A stretch of DNA of 64,000 nt, taken from positions 758,707 through 822,706 of the forward strand of contig NZ_LMEP01000012.1 of NCBI RefSeq assembly GCF_001426405.1, written 5' to 3'. Shown piece by piece: positions 34,812 to 43,547 of this stretch. This DNA comes from Streptomyces sp. Root1304. GTDB taxonomy: Bacteria > Actinomycetota > Actinomycetes > Streptomycetales > Streptomycetaceae. Under the pieces are notes generated by a model, which worked only from the letters and a program-made list of their open reading frames with translations, had not been told where the DNA came from and did no database searches. The translations under genes were made by a program, and so were the position numbers. The stretch's first letter is position 1. Each line of letters begins with the position of its first letter.

Positions 34812-36581
34812 TCAGCCGGACGGTGTCTCCCGCCAGCGGTTCGTGATCGGCAGGCGTCGGTCCTTGCCGAAGCCCTTCGCCGAGATCTTGGTGCCCGGCG
34901 GGTACTGGCGCCGCTTGTACTCCGCCGCGTCCACCATCCGCAGCGTCCGCGTCACCAGCTCCTCGTCGAACCCGGCCGCCACGATGGCGTCCTTGCCGAG
35001 GTCCCGGTCCACGTACAGGTCGAGGATCGCGTCCAGCACGTCGTAGTCCGGCAGCGAGTCCGTGTCCACCTGCCCCGGGCGCAGTTCCGCGCTCGGCGGC
35101 TTGCTGATCGAGCTCTCCGGGATCGGCGGGGTCTGGCCCCGCTCCTCCGCCGCCCGGTTCCGCCAGCGCGCGAGCCGGAACACGGTCGACTTGTAGACGT
35201 CCTTGATGGGACCGAACGCGCCGACGGAGTCCCCGTACAGCGTCGAGTACCCCACCGCGAGCTCGGACTTGTTGCCGGGCGCCAGGACGATCTGGCCCTC
35301 CTGGTTGGAGATCGCCATCAGCGTCGTCCCGCGCAGCCGCGACTGGAGGTTCTCCTCGGCGAGGCCGGTGAGGCCGAGCGCCCCCATGTACGCGTCGAAC
35401 ATCGGCTCGATCGACACCGTGCGGTAGTGCAGCCCGGTCCGGCGGGCCAGCTCGGCCGCGTCGTCGCGCGAGTGGGCGGAGGAGTACTTGGAGGGCATCG
35501 ACACCCCGTACACCTGGTCCGCGCCCAGCGCGTCGCAGGCGATGGCGGCGACGAGCGCCGAGTCGATGCCGCCGGACAGTCCGACGAGCACCGAGCGGAA
35601 ACCGTTCTTCGCGACATAGGCGCGGAGCCCGATCACCAGCGCGGAGTACACCTCCTCGTCGTCGTCGAGCCGGTTCGCCCAGCCGCCCGTCAGCTCCGGC
35701 TCGTAGGCGGGAAGCGGCTCCTCCGACAGCACCACGCGGTCGATCCGCAGCCCGTCGTCCACCAGCTGTCCCTGGGCGACCTCGTCGCCGACCTCCGCCG
35801 CGGGCAGCTCCAGATCGAGGATCACGCTGCCCTCGACGAACTGCGGCGCCCGCGCGATCACCTCGCCCTCGGCGTCGACGACGATCGAGTCGCCGTCGAA
35901 GACCAGCTCGTCCTGACCGCCCGTCGTCGCCAGGTACGCGGTCACGCACCCCGCCTCCCGGGCCCGCCCGCGGACCAGGTCGAGCCGGGTGTCGTCCTTG
36001 TTCCGCTCGTACGGCGAGGCGTTGACCGACAGCAGCAGCCCGGCCCGCGCGCTGCGCGCCGCCGGGACCCGGCCGCCGTCCTGCCACAGGTCCTCGCAGA
36101 TGGCCAGGGCCACGTCGACGCCGTGCACCCGCACGACCGGCAGCGTGTCGCCCGGCACGAAGTAGCGGTACTCGTCGAAGACGCCGTAGTTGGGGAGGTG
36201 GTGCTTGGCGAACCGCAGCACCACCTCGCCGCGGTGCAGCACGGCGGCGGCGTTCTCCGGCGAACCGGCCGGCCGGCCGAGCTTCGGCACGTCCCGCTCG
36301 GAACGGTCCAGATAGCCGACGACCACCGGCAGTTCCCCGAACCCCTCCTCGGCGAGCCGCCGGGCGAGACCGCGCAGGGCCGCGCGGGACGCCTCCACGA
36401 AGGAGGCGCGCAGGGCGAGGTCCTCCACGGGATATCCGGTCAGCGCCATCTCGGGGAACGCGACGAGATGCGCGCCCTGTCCGGCGGCGTGCCGGGTCCA
36501 GTGCACGATCGCCTCGGCGTTCCCGGCGATGTCTCCGACGGTCGAGTCGATCTGATTCAGGGCGAGGCGTAGTTGAGGCAC
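34812..36581 (-). CDS. nadE: Glutamine-dependent NAD+ synthetase
   Basis: 589 aa. The N-terminal nitrilase-type glutaminase domain has its Glu ('VAFPEMALTGYP'), Lys ('RFAKHHLPNYGVFDE') and Cys ('LAICEDLWQDG') triad. The C-terminal ATP-pyrophosphatase domain carries 'GLSGGIDSALVAAI' and 'APGNKSELAVGYSTLYGD'. The enzyme amidates nicotinic acid adenine dinucleotide to NAD+ using ammonia channelled from glutamine. Length and order fit the two-domain actinobacterial NadE. Upstream is the DUF4190-like gene on the same strand (65-base gap). Confidence 0.97.
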   Translation of the reverse strand: MPQLRLALNQIDSTVGDIAGNAEAIVHWTRHAAGQGAHLVAFPEMALTGYPVEDLALRASFVEASRAALRGLARRLAEEGFGELPVVVGYLDRSERDVPKLGRPAGSPENAAAVLHRGEVVLRFAKHHLPNYGVFDEYRYFVPGDTLPVVRVHGVDVALAICEDLWQDGGRVPAARSARAGLLLSVNASPYERNKDDTRLDLVRGRAREAGCVTAYLATTGGQDELVFDGDSIVVDAEGEVIARAPQFVEGSVILDLELPAAEVGDEVAQGQLVDDGLRIDRVVLSEEPLPAYEPELTGGWANRLDDDEEVYSALVIGLRAYVAKNGFRSVLVGLSGGIDSALVAAIACDALGADQVYGVSMPSKYSSAHSRDDAAELARRTGLHYRTVSIEPMFDAYMGALGLTGLAEENLQSRLRGTTLMAISNQEGQIVLAPGNKSELAVGYSTLYGDSVGAFGPIKDVYKSTVFRLARWRNRAAEERGQTPPIPESSISKPPSAELRPGQVDTDSLPDYDVLDAILDLYVDRDLGKDAIVAAGFDEELVTRTLRMVDAAEYKRRQYPPGTKISAKGFGKDRRLPITNRWRETPSG

Positions 36582-36646
36582 CCGCCCAGTGTAATCGTCA
36601 GACCGACGCTATGTCCTGGGATCGGCGACGGAAGCGCGTCCGCCCG

Positions 36647-37684
36647 TCACTGCTTCACCGGGCCGGTCCAGATCACCGAGTCGTACTTCGCGAGCTGCGG
36701 CGCCAGTTCCAGCTGCATCTCGCCGTCCGCGCCGGCCGGCAGCGCGAAGACGTATCCGGCCTTGGCCTGCTTGCCGGGAAGGACCTTCCCCCGGAACATC
36801 TCGGTCCCCCTGGAGCCGTCGAAGACCGTGCCCGCCGTCGCGCCCTCCGCGTCCCGCGCGCCCGGGAGCGCGGTGGTGACGTCGATGGTCCTGTCGCTGC
36901 CGTTGACGATCGTGATCGTCAGGCGGACCGTCGTGTCGCCCTTCTCGTACCCGGCGGCGAACCGGTCCGGCGTGTAGGGCCGGGGCGCGGAGACGGTGAC
37001 CTTCACCCCGTCGCCGTACGTGTACGTCTCGCCGAACGCCCGTACCGCCGGGGCGGTCTCGGTGGGCTCCGGCGCGGGGGCGGAGCGGGTGCCGCGGGGA
37101 GCGGGGGCCGACGACTCGATCTCGAGAACCGAGTCGTTCGTGTCGCTCACCGTGTTCGCCGCGAGGAGGAAGAGAACCAGCCAGGCCGCCGAGACGACGA
37201 TCGTCACGGCGCCGAGCACGATGCCGGCGACCGCCTGCCCCCGGTCGGTCGCCTCGCCCCGGCCGGCGCGGCCGTGACCGACGATGCCGAGGACGAGCGC
37301 CAGGACGCCCATGATCCCGCCGAGCCAGAAGAGGAACGGGACGATCCCGAAGAGCAGCCCCACGATGCCGATGACGAGCGCGCCCACGCCGAGCCCGGAG
37401 CGGGCGGGCGGCATGCCGTACGGAGGCATCCCGGGCGGGCCGGGCTGTCCGGGCATCCCGGGGTGTCCGGGCATCCCGGCCGTGGCGTGCTTCCCGAGTC
37501 CGTCGGCCGTCCCGAGTCCGTCGCCGGTCCCGGATGCGGCCGAGGTGACCGACGCGGTCGACGGGTCAGACGCGGCCGAGGTGCCCGACGCGGCGGACGC
37601 GCCCGACCCGACCGGCGCGTCGGCTTCCCCCGGCTGCGGCGGAGCCCACGGGTTCGGTTCGGGCTTGTCCGTGGGCGTGGTCAT
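36647..37684 (-). CDS. DUF4190/DUF4352-like membrane protein with Pro/Gly-rich N terminus
   Basis: 345 aa from ATG 37684 (GGAGGACC seven bases upstream), preferred over a longer in-frame start at 37813 without a binding site. Residues 1-95 are Pro/Ser/Ala-rich with a collagen-like G-M-P-G-H-P run. Two hydrophobic segments follow (about 98-130 and 148-175, DUF4190 type with 'GRGEATDRGQAVAGIVLGAV'), then an exported beta-rich domain ('YTYGDGVKVTVSAPRPYTP ... TIVNGSDRTIDVTTALPGARDAEG ... PGKQAKAGYVFALP') of DUF4352/telomeric-repeat-binding-factor-2-like type. Probably a cell-surface protein of unknown role. Confidence 0.85.
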   Translation of the reverse strand: MTTPTDKPEPNPWAPPQPGEADAPVGSGASAASGTSAASDPSTASVTSAASGTGDGLGTADGLGKHATAGMPGHPGMPGQPGPPGMPPYGMPPARSGLGVGALVIGIVGLLFGIVPFLFWLGGIMGVLALVLGIVGHGRAGRGEATDRGQAVAGIVLGAVTIVVSAAWLVLFLLAANTVSDTNDSVLEIESSAPAPRGTRSAPAPEPTETAPAVRAFGETYTYGDGVKVTVSAPRPYTPDRFAAGYEKGDTTVRLTITIVNGSDRTIDVTTALPGARDAEGATAGTVFDGSRGTEMFRGKVLPGKQAKAGYVFALPAGADGEMQLELAPQLAKYDSVIWTGPVKQ

Positions 37685-37862
37685 GCGGGGTCCTCCGAGC
37701 TGTTCCGAAACGTCGACGTTAGACCGGCCGAACAGCCTCTGGCCAGCGGATTCATGGGGAGACGGGGAGTCGACACCCATCCGTGACCGGCACGGCCCCC
37801 ACCCCGCCGCCACCCCCTCCGCTCGACATGCGGCCCCGCGCCCGCCCGCTGATCATGACCCC

Positions 37863-39341
37863 ATGACGACCACTGACGACCCGGCAGAGTCGGCACGGCC
37901 CACCGCGACCGATCCGGCGGCCTCCCATGACGACGGCACCAAGAGGCAGTTCATCTCCTGGCTGACCCTCGCCTTCATGACCACCGCGTCCGTCGCCAGC
38001 CTGCGGCCCTCGCCGGCCATGGCCATCTACGGCCTCGCCGCGATCTTCCTCTACCTGCTCCCGGCCCTCGTCTTCCTGCTCCCCACCGCCCTCGTCGGCG
38101 CCGAGCTGGCCTCCGGCTGGAACGGCGGCATCTACCGCTGGGTGAGCGAGGCGCTCGGCAAGCCGCTCGGCTTCCTCGCGGTCTGGTGCCAGTTCGCCAT
38201 GACCATCGCCTACTACCCGAGCCTCCTCGCGTACGTCGCCTCGACCTTCGCGTACGTCATCGACCCGTCCCTCGCCGAGAACGGCCTGTACGTCGCGATC
38301 GTCATCATCGTCATCTACTGGTCCGGGGTCCTGATCTCCTCGCGCGGCACGAAGACGATCGCCGGCCTCTCCTCCTTCGGCCTGATCGTCGGCACCCTCA
38401 TCCCCGGCGTGCTCCTCGTCGTCCTCGGCATGGTCTTCCTCGGCCAGGGCAACCCGTCCGCGCAGCCCATGAGCGCCGACCACTGGCTGCCGCCGTGGAC
38501 CGGCCTCGCCAGCCTGGTCCTCATCGTCAACAACTTCCTGTCCTACGCGGGCATGGAGATGAACGGCGTCCACGTGTCCTCGCTGCGCGACCCCAAGCGC
38601 GAGTACCCCAAGTCGATGTTCCTGGCGACCGGCCTCGTCCTGCTGATCTTCATCCTTCCGGCCCTGGCCATCGCCTGGGTCATGCCCTCGGCGCAGCTCA
38701 GCCTCACCGCCGGGCTGATGCAGGCCTTCCAGGCCTTCTTCGACCACTTCTCCATCGGCTGGATGACCAAGGTCGTCGGCATCATGCTGGTCTGCGCCGC
38801 CCTCGGCGGCATGCTCACCTGGCTCGCCGGACCCGCCAAGGGCCTGGTGCTGCTCTCCCGTCAGGAGGGCTACCTGCCACCCGCGCTGCAGAAGTTCAAC
38901 AAGGACGGCGCCCCGCAGAACATCATGATCGCGCAGGGCGTCGTCACCACCCTGATCGGCATCCTCTACGCGTTCAGCGACAACGTCTCCAGCGCGTACT
39001 GGATGTTCTCCGTCATCACCGTGCAGATCTACCTGATCGCGTACCTGCTGATGTTCGTGGCCGTCGTCAAGCTCCGCAGGACCCAGCCCGGCGTCGAACG
39101 CGGCTTCCGCGTCCCCGCCGTCGAATGGGTCGCCGGCGTCGGCTTCGTCGCCTCGGTCGCGGCGCTCGTCATCGGCTTCGTCCCGCCGGACCAGTTCGGC
39201 GACCAGCCGCTCTGGCGCTATCTGCTGATCGTCGGCGGCGGTCTGCTGCTCCTCGGCATCGTCATCCCGGCCGCGCTCCTCAAGTACCGCAAGCCCGGCT
39301 GGGTGCACCCGGACCACCGGGAACCTTCCTCCACGACCTAG
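37863..39341 (+). CDS. APC-superfamily amino acid permease, GadC-like antiporter
   Basis: 492 aa from ATG 37863. After a hydrophilic N-terminal 30 residues there are about twelve hydrophobic segments. 'FMTTASVASLRPSPAMAIYGLAAIFLYLLPALVFLLPTALVGAELA' and 'WNGGIYRWVSEALGKPLGFLAVWCQF' match the glutamate:GABA antiporter group, as do 'FLSYAGMEMNGVHVSSLRDP' and 'WLAGPAKGLVLLSRQ'. Such proteins exchange glutamate for GABA or related amines. No glutamate decarboxylase gene is adjacent. It lies 13 bases before the DUF998 gene and may be co-transcribed with it. Confidence 0.92.
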   Translation: MTTTDDPAESARPTATDPAASHDDGTKRQFISWLTLAFMTTASVASLRPSPAMAIYGLAAIFLYLLPALVFLLPTALVGAELASGWNGGIYRWVSEALGKPLGFLAVWCQFAMTIAYYPSLLAYVASTFAYVIDPSLAENGLYVAIVIIVIYWSGVLISSRGTKTIAGLSSFGLIVGTLIPGVLLVVLGMVFLGQGNPSAQPMSADHWLPPWTGLASLVLIVNNFLSYAGMEMNGVHVSSLRDPKREYPKSMFLATGLVLLIFILPALAIAWVMPSAQLSLTAGLMQAFQAFFDHFSIGWMTKVVGIMLVCAALGGMLTWLAGPAKGLVLLSRQEGYLPPALQKFNKDGAPQNIMIAQGVVTTLIGILYAFSDNVSSAYWMFSVITVQIYLIAYLLMFVAVVKLRRTQPGVERGFRVPAVEWVAGVGFVASVAALVIGFVPPDQFGDQPLWRYLLIVGGGLLLLGIVIPAALLKYRKPGWVHPDHREPSSTT

Positions 39342-39354
39342 CGTTCGACCCGGT

Positions 39355-40056
39355 ATGTCCAGGAGTGCCACGCGAACGGCCGCCGTGCTGCTGGCCCTCG
39401 GCGCGCTCGCGTACACCGCCTGGGTCCTCGAAGTCCTCGTCCGGACCGGCCTCGACCCGGTCCGGACGTACGTCTCCGAGCTCGCGGCGGCGGACCAGCC
39501 GCTCGGCGGCCTCTTCCGGGCGACGGACCTGGCGGCGGGGGCGCTGGTCCTCGCGGGCGCGGTGGCCGGCGCCTGGGGGACCCTCACCGGTCCCTCCCGC
39601 CTCTCCCGTCCCTCCCGTGACCCCTGGGAGGCCGTCGGCTGGGTCGCCCTCGCCGTCTTCGGGGCCGCCACCGTCGCCGACTCGCGCCTCCCGCTCAGCT
39701 GCGCCCCCACCGTCGACCCCGAGTGCGCGGCGCGCGAGACCGCCGGACTCGTCCCCGCCACCCATACGGCCCATGCCGTCAGTTCGAGCTTCGCCATGAC
39801 CGGCGCCCTCGTCGCCCTGGTCGCGCTGACCGTCGCCGCCCGCCGCCACGGCCGCCGCCGCGCCCTCGCCCGTACCGGCCCCGCCCTCGTCGTCCTGGAG
39901 TTCGCCGCCACCGCCTGGACGCTGGCCGCCGTCGCCGCCTTCGAGGCGGGGAAGGGCATCTGGTCGCTCGGCGCGGGGCAGCGGCTCCAGGTGCTCCTGG
40001 TGGCCGTGTGGCTCGCGGTCCTCGCGTACTCCCTGGCGAGGGAGGGGGAGCGGTGA
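39355..40056 (+). CDS. DUF998-family membrane protein
   Basis: 233 aa. Six hydrophobic segments with the DUF998 markers: 'RTYVSELAAADQPLGGLFRATD' in the first loop and 'HTAHAVSSSFAMTGAL' in the fourth segment; two Cys residues ('LSCAPTVDPECAA') are probably outside and may pair. The function of DUF998 is unknown. Its stop overlaps the GTG of the hydrolase gene (GTGA), so the two are translationally coupled. Confidence 0.9.
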   Translation: MSRSATRTAAVLLALGALAYTAWVLEVLVRTGLDPVRTYVSELAAADQPLGGLFRATDLAAGALVLAGAVAGAWGTLTGPSRLSRPSRDPWEAVGWVALAVFGAATVADSRLPLSCAPTVDPECAARETAGLVPATHTAHAVSSSFAMTGALVALVALTVAARRHGRRRALARTGPALVVLEFAATAWTLAAVAAFEAGKGIWSLGAGQRLQVLLVAVWLAVLAYSLAREGER

Positions 40057-40868
40057 CCCCGTTCGTACGGATCGGCGGAGTGGCCCATCACGTGACCGTC
40101 GAAGGATCGGGCCCGGTCTGCGTCCTGAGCGCCGGCCTCGGCCTGAGCTGGTTCGACTGGGACCCGGTCGTCCCGCTCCTCGCCCCGCACCGCACGGTCG
40201 TCCGCTTCGACCGCCCGGGACACGGCCTCTCCGCGCCCGCCGCCGTCCCGCCCACCGCCACCGGCGAGGGCGACCGGATCGCCGCCGTCCTCGACGCCCT
40301 CGGGCACCCCGCCACCGACCCCGTCACCGTCGTCGGGCACTCGATCGCCGGGTTCCACGCCGAGGCCTTCGCCCGGCTCCACTCCGGCCGGACCGCCGCC
40401 CTCGTGCTCGTCGACTCCTCGGTGGAGGAGCGCCCCCGCCCCGCCCGTACGACCGCCGTGTCCCGGGCCCTCGGCGCGGTCCTGTGCGCCGCCGGGGTCC
40501 CCGCCGCGCTCGGCCCCGCCGTCCGCCGCGCGACCGTACGCCCCGACCCGGCCCCCGCCGCCCTGGTCCGCCGGGTCTACGGCACCTCACGCGTCCTGCG
40601 CGGCGCGCTCCTGGAGAACGCCCACTACGGGGCCGTGGCCGCCGGACTCCTCGCCCTGCGCGCCACGCACCCGCTCCCGCCGGGCCTCCCCGTCACGGTC
40701 CTCGCCGCCCCCGACGGGTCCGCCCGCTGGGAGCGGCGCCAACGCGCGCTGGCCCGCCGGCTCGGCGCCCGCTACGAGGCGGCCGTGCCGTCGGGCCATC
40801 TGGTCATGCTCGACCGCCCGGACGCGGTGGCCCGGGCGGTCCTGCGCACGGCTCAGGAAGCGGCGTAG
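40053..40868 (+). CDS. Alpha/beta-fold hydrolase
   Basis: 271 aa from GTG 40053, overlapping the DUF998 stop by 4 bases. The nucleophile elbow is 'VVGHSIAGFHAEAFA' (Ser about residue 97), the oxyanion strand is 'CVLSAGLGLSWFDWDPVVPLL', the acid Asp probably lies in 'TVLAAPDGS', and the catalytic His is in 'PSGHLVMLDRPD'. No signal peptide. The coupling with a DUF998 membrane protein is a conserved-looking arrangement; the substrate is unknown. The 3' end overlaps the CBS protein gene by 16 bases. Confidence 0.9.
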   Translation: MTPFVRIGGVAHHVTVEGSGPVCVLSAGLGLSWFDWDPVVPLLAPHRTVVRFDRPGHGLSAPAAVPPTATGEGDRIAAVLDALGHPATDPVTVVGHSIAGFHAEAFARLHSGRTAALVLVDSSVEERPRPARTTAVSRALGAVLCAAGVPAALGPAVRRATVRPDPAPAALVRRVYGTSRVLRGALLENAHYGAVAAGLLALRATHPLPPGLPVTVLAAPDGSARWERRQRALARRLGARYEAAVPSGHLVMLDRPDAVARAVLRTAQEAA

Positions 40869-41272
40869 ACGCTCGTACAGAACGCCTTGATCTGCTCGTC
40901 CGACAGATGCTGGGCCAGATCGGCCTCGCTGATCATGCCGACGAGCCTCTTGCCCTCGATGACGGGGAGCCGGCGGATCTGGTGGCTCTGCATCTCCTCC
41001 AGGACGGCGCCGACGTCCGCGCCCGACTCGACCCAGCGCGGGGTGCCCTTCGCCATCTCGCCACAGGTGACCTTGGCCGGGTCGTGCCCCATGGCCACAC
41101 AGCCGACCACGATGTCGCGGTCCGTGAGGATGCCGCAGAGACGTTCGTTCTCGTCGGCGATGGGGAGGGCGCCCACGTTCAGATTGCGCATCAGCTGGGC
41201 GGCGCGGTCGAGCGTCTCGTGTGCCGGGATCCACTGGGCCCCGGGGTGCATGATGTCCTTCGCCGTGGTCAT
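40853..41272 (-). CDS. Stand-alone CBS-pair protein
   Basis: 139 aa made of two CBS domains: residues about 7-62 ('DIMHPGAQWIPAHETLDRAAQLMRNLNVGALPI ... ILTDRDIVVG') and about 72-128 ('TPRWVESGADVGAVLEEMQSHQIRRLPVIEGKRLVGMISEADLA'). CBS pairs bind adenosine nucleotides and sense energy state or ionic strength. Stand-alone versions are common in Streptomyces dormancy/stress sets. The AAAGG upstream of ATG 41272 supports the start. Confidence 0.93.
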   Translation of the reverse strand: MTTAKDIMHPGAQWIPAHETLDRAAQLMRNLNVGALPIADENERLCGILTDRDIVVGCVAMGHDPAKVTCGEMAKGTPRWVESGADVGAVLEEMQSHQIRRLPVIEGKRLVGMISEADLAQHLSDEQIKAFCTSVYAAS

Positions 41273-41343
41273 GAGGTGCGTACCTTTCGTCGAACGCGGT
41301 CACACGTACGTCCCCGAGCCCACTCATTGTCGGCGCACGACGA

Positions 41344-41374
41344 GGCCCCCGCGACCGCAGGGGTCACGGGGGCC
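41344..41374 (-). terminator. Hairpin downstream of the DUF305 operon
   Basis: GGCCCCCG-C-GACC / GGTC-A-CGGGGGCC: 8 + 4 paired bases with one mismatch and a 5-base loop, about 67 bases after the DUF305 stop on the minus strand. Confidence 0.6.
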
Positions 41375-41440
41375 GTGAACGTCCGGCGCTCAGCCCGCGT
41401 CGAGCGTCAGGTGACGCCGAGCTTCAGCCGGCGTGACGCC

Positions 41441-42112
41441 TCACGCCGCGCCGCGCTTCTTCAGCATGTCCGCCATCAGCAGGATCTCGGACTGCTGCGC
41501 GTCGACCATGCCCTGCGCGAGGTTCCGCTCGATGTCCACCGAGCACTTCTGGACGCAGCCCTCGGCCATGTGGACCCCGCCCTTGTGGTGGGCGGTCATG
41601 AGCTGCAGGTACAGGATCTCGGCCTCGCGGCCGCCGGCCTTCCGCAGCTGGTCCAGCTGCGCGTTGGTCGCCATGCCCGGCATCAGGGCCCCGTCGAGGG
41701 GACCCGTGTCGCCGGAACCGCCCATGCCCATCCAGGTCATCGGCTCGACGCCGGACTCGGTCTTGGGCAGCCCCCACAGGTCGAGCCAGCCGAGCATCAT
41801 GCCCCGCTGGTTGGCCTGGGTGTTGGCGATGTCGTACGCCAGCCGGCGCACCTCCTCGTCCTGGGTGCGGTCCCGGACGATGAACGACATCTCGACGGCC
41901 TGCTGGTGGTGGACGGACATGTCCCGGGCGAAGCCGGCGTCCGCGGAGAGGGAGGCGGGGGTGCTCGGCGCCTCCTCGCGATCGGCCGAGGCGACGGTGA
42001 CGGCGCCCCCGGCGAAGAGCAGCGCGAGCGCGACGGCGGTGACCGCCGCCCACTGCGTCCGGTTCGGCCGCCGGGCGGGGGGCGTCGGGAACTCCTCGTC
42101 GGCGGCGCTCAC
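41441..42112 (-). CDS. DUF305-family exported four-helix protein (His/Met rich)
   Basis: 223 aa. One N-terminal hydrophobic anchor (about residues 22-42) is followed by the DUF305 ferritin-like helices: 'FARDMSVHHQQAVEMSFIV' (His pair near 68) and 'QLMTAHHKGGVHMAEGCVQKC' (His pair near 170). A Met-rich insert ('MTWMGMGGSGD ... ALMPGMATN') and a C-x3-C resemble copper-binding members such as CopM; metal binding is inferred. It overlaps the DUF3105 gene by 4 bases (ATGA), so they are co-translated. Confidence 0.92.
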   Translation of the reverse strand: MSAADEEFPTPPARRPNRTQWAAVTAVALALLFAGGAVTVASADREEAPSTPASLSADAGFARDMSVHHQQAVEMSFIVRDRTQDEEVRRLAYDIANTQANQRGMMLGWLDLWGLPKTESGVEPMTWMGMGGSGDTGPLDGALMPGMATNAQLDQLRKAGGREAEILYLQLMTAHHKGGVHMAEGCVQKCSVDIERNLAQGMVDAQQSEILLMADMLKKRGAA

Positions 42113-42756
42113 TGGTCGAGCCCGCCGGTGCAGGCCGCGCCGGGCTCGGGGGTCTGCGGGCCCTGGACGTACTTCGTGAAGAAGGCGTCGATGCGGGGGT
42201 CGCTCGCGTTGTCCACGGTGACCTGCTTGCCCCAGGCGGACAGCATGATCGCCCCGGCCTGGTCGTCCACGGGGCTCATCAGCGTGTACTTGGTCTTGCC
42301 GACCTTGTCCTCGAGCTTCTTGACGTCGTCGGCGGAGGCCTTCTTGTTGTACGTCACCCAGACGGCGCCGTGCTCCAGGGAGTGCACCGCGTTCACCTCG
42401 GGGAGGGCCTTCTTGTAGACCACGCCGTCGCAGTTCATCCAGACCGGGTTGTGGTCACCGCCGACCGGCGGCTTCATGTCGTACTTCACGGCCGTCTCGA
42501 CGTGGTTGCGGCCGAGCTTCGCCGCGTCCCAGGACTTCTCGGCCGTGATGGGGGCCTTCGCGGCGGCGTCCTTCTGGTCCTGCTCGTCGGACTTCTTCAT
42601 CAGCACGAAGCTGCCGAAGCCGACGAGACCCAGGACGACGACGCCCGAGATGCCGATCGTGAGGAAGCGGTTGCGGCGCTCACGGGCCTGCTCGGCGCGG
42701 CGCATCTCCTCTATTCGGGCGCGGCGGTCGGCGGTGGCGGAGCGGTTGGCGGCCAT
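42109..42756 (-). CDS. DUF3105-family membrane-anchored protein
   Basis: 215 aa from ATG 42756 (AAGGACG upstream). A basic N terminus ('RRARIEEMRRAEQARERRNR') and a single hydrophobic segment (about residues 31-52) anchor it; the outer domain has the DUF3105 signature 'VKYDMKPPVGGDHNPVWMNCDGVVY' and 'NAVHSLEHGAVWVTYNKKA'. His and Cys residues in this signature are conserved and could bind metal. Stop and start overlap with the DUF305 gene show the two proteins work together, probably at the outer face of the membrane. Confidence 0.92.
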   Translation of the reverse strand: MAANRSATADRRARIEEMRRAEQARERRNRFLTIGISGVVVLGLVGFGSFVLMKKSDEQDQKDAAAKAPITAEKSWDAAKLGRNHVETAVKYDMKPPVGGDHNPVWMNCDGVVYKKALPEVNAVHSLEHGAVWVTYNKKASADDVKKLEDKVGKTKYTLMSPVDDQAGAIMLSAWGKQVTVDNASDPRIDAFFTKYVQGPQTPEPGAACTGGLDQ

Positions 42757-42829
42757 GGTGGTGTCGTCCTTCTTCAGGGATGGGGTGGAGTTCGGTGCTG
42801 GACGTGCGGGGGCGGGACGCCCGCCGCCG

Positions 42830-43276
42830 CTACGTCCGGAGAACTTGAAGGACGTGCAGGTCCGGCGCGCGGGGCTGGGCGCCGGTGCGGCCCGCCGGGT
42901 CGTCGGCGGGCGGCGGGAAGAGGCGCGGGAGCCCGCCCTCCGCGTGCAGCGGCGGGTCGAGCGGGGGTGCGCTGAGGACGGCGGGGGAGAGCGAGGGGAA
43001 GAGCGAGCAGCCGCCGCGGTCGTAGGGACAGACGTACTCGCCGACGGCGGTGCCGGCGGCGAGGGCGGTGGCGGCGGTCGTCCGTACGGACTGCTCGGTC
43101 CGTACGGTTCCCCCGCCCTGTGCGGTCCCTCCGGCGGCGCGCTCCGGATGATGCCTCGCGGAGTCGGGCCCGGCCCCCAGACAGAAGAAGAGCGCGGCGA
43201 GGAGCGTCGCCACGGCACTCACCAGTGCCATGGGACGCGCGTGCCGGGACGGGCGTACGAGCCGTGTGGCCCCCAT
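42830..43276 (-). CDS. Small exported protein with paired cysteines, first gene of DUF3105/DUF305 operon
   Basis: 148 aa from ATG 43276. A basic start and hydrophobic segment (about residues 16-36, 'MALVSAVATLLAALFFCLGAG') form a signal peptide or anchor. The mature part is Pro/Gly/Ala rich with one distinctive motif, 'GEYVCPYDRGGCSLFPSL', whose two Cys are six residues apart. I do not recognise the family. It precedes the DUF3105 gene by 73 bases on the same strand. Confidence 0.7.
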   Translation of the reverse strand: MGATRLVRPSRHARPMALVSAVATLLAALFFCLGAGPDSARHHPERAAGGTAQGGGTVRTEQSVRTTAATALAAGTAVGEYVCPYDRGGCSLFPSLSPAVLSAPPLDPPLHAEGGLPRLFPPPADDPAGRTGAQPRAPDLHVLQVLRT

Positions 43277-43547
43277 GGGCGCAGATCGTAGTGGGCGCGG
43301 AGCCTCTGTGGGCCGAACGGGGTACCACTCGGTACCGACGGGCGGGCGGCGGAGGGGCGAACGGGCACCCGGAGCGCACCGGCCGGACACCCTCGCGCGG
43401 CCGTTCTCGCGTTACCTGAGTCACACCGGAGCGGGCACTATGGGTGTGCAACGTGCGCGAAACCATGTGGTGGGATGCTCAGGTGCCCCCCGACGTTGCC
43501 CGAGGCGGTGGGAGCAGGCGGCCTGACCAGCGAGGATGGGTGTGGAA

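Noticed and set aside
43448-43463. Possible GlnR box (GCAAC-N6-GAAAC) upstream of glnA2
   Set aside because: Only one degenerate a/b box pair is present, a second is lacking, and glnA2 is not known to me as a GlnR target.
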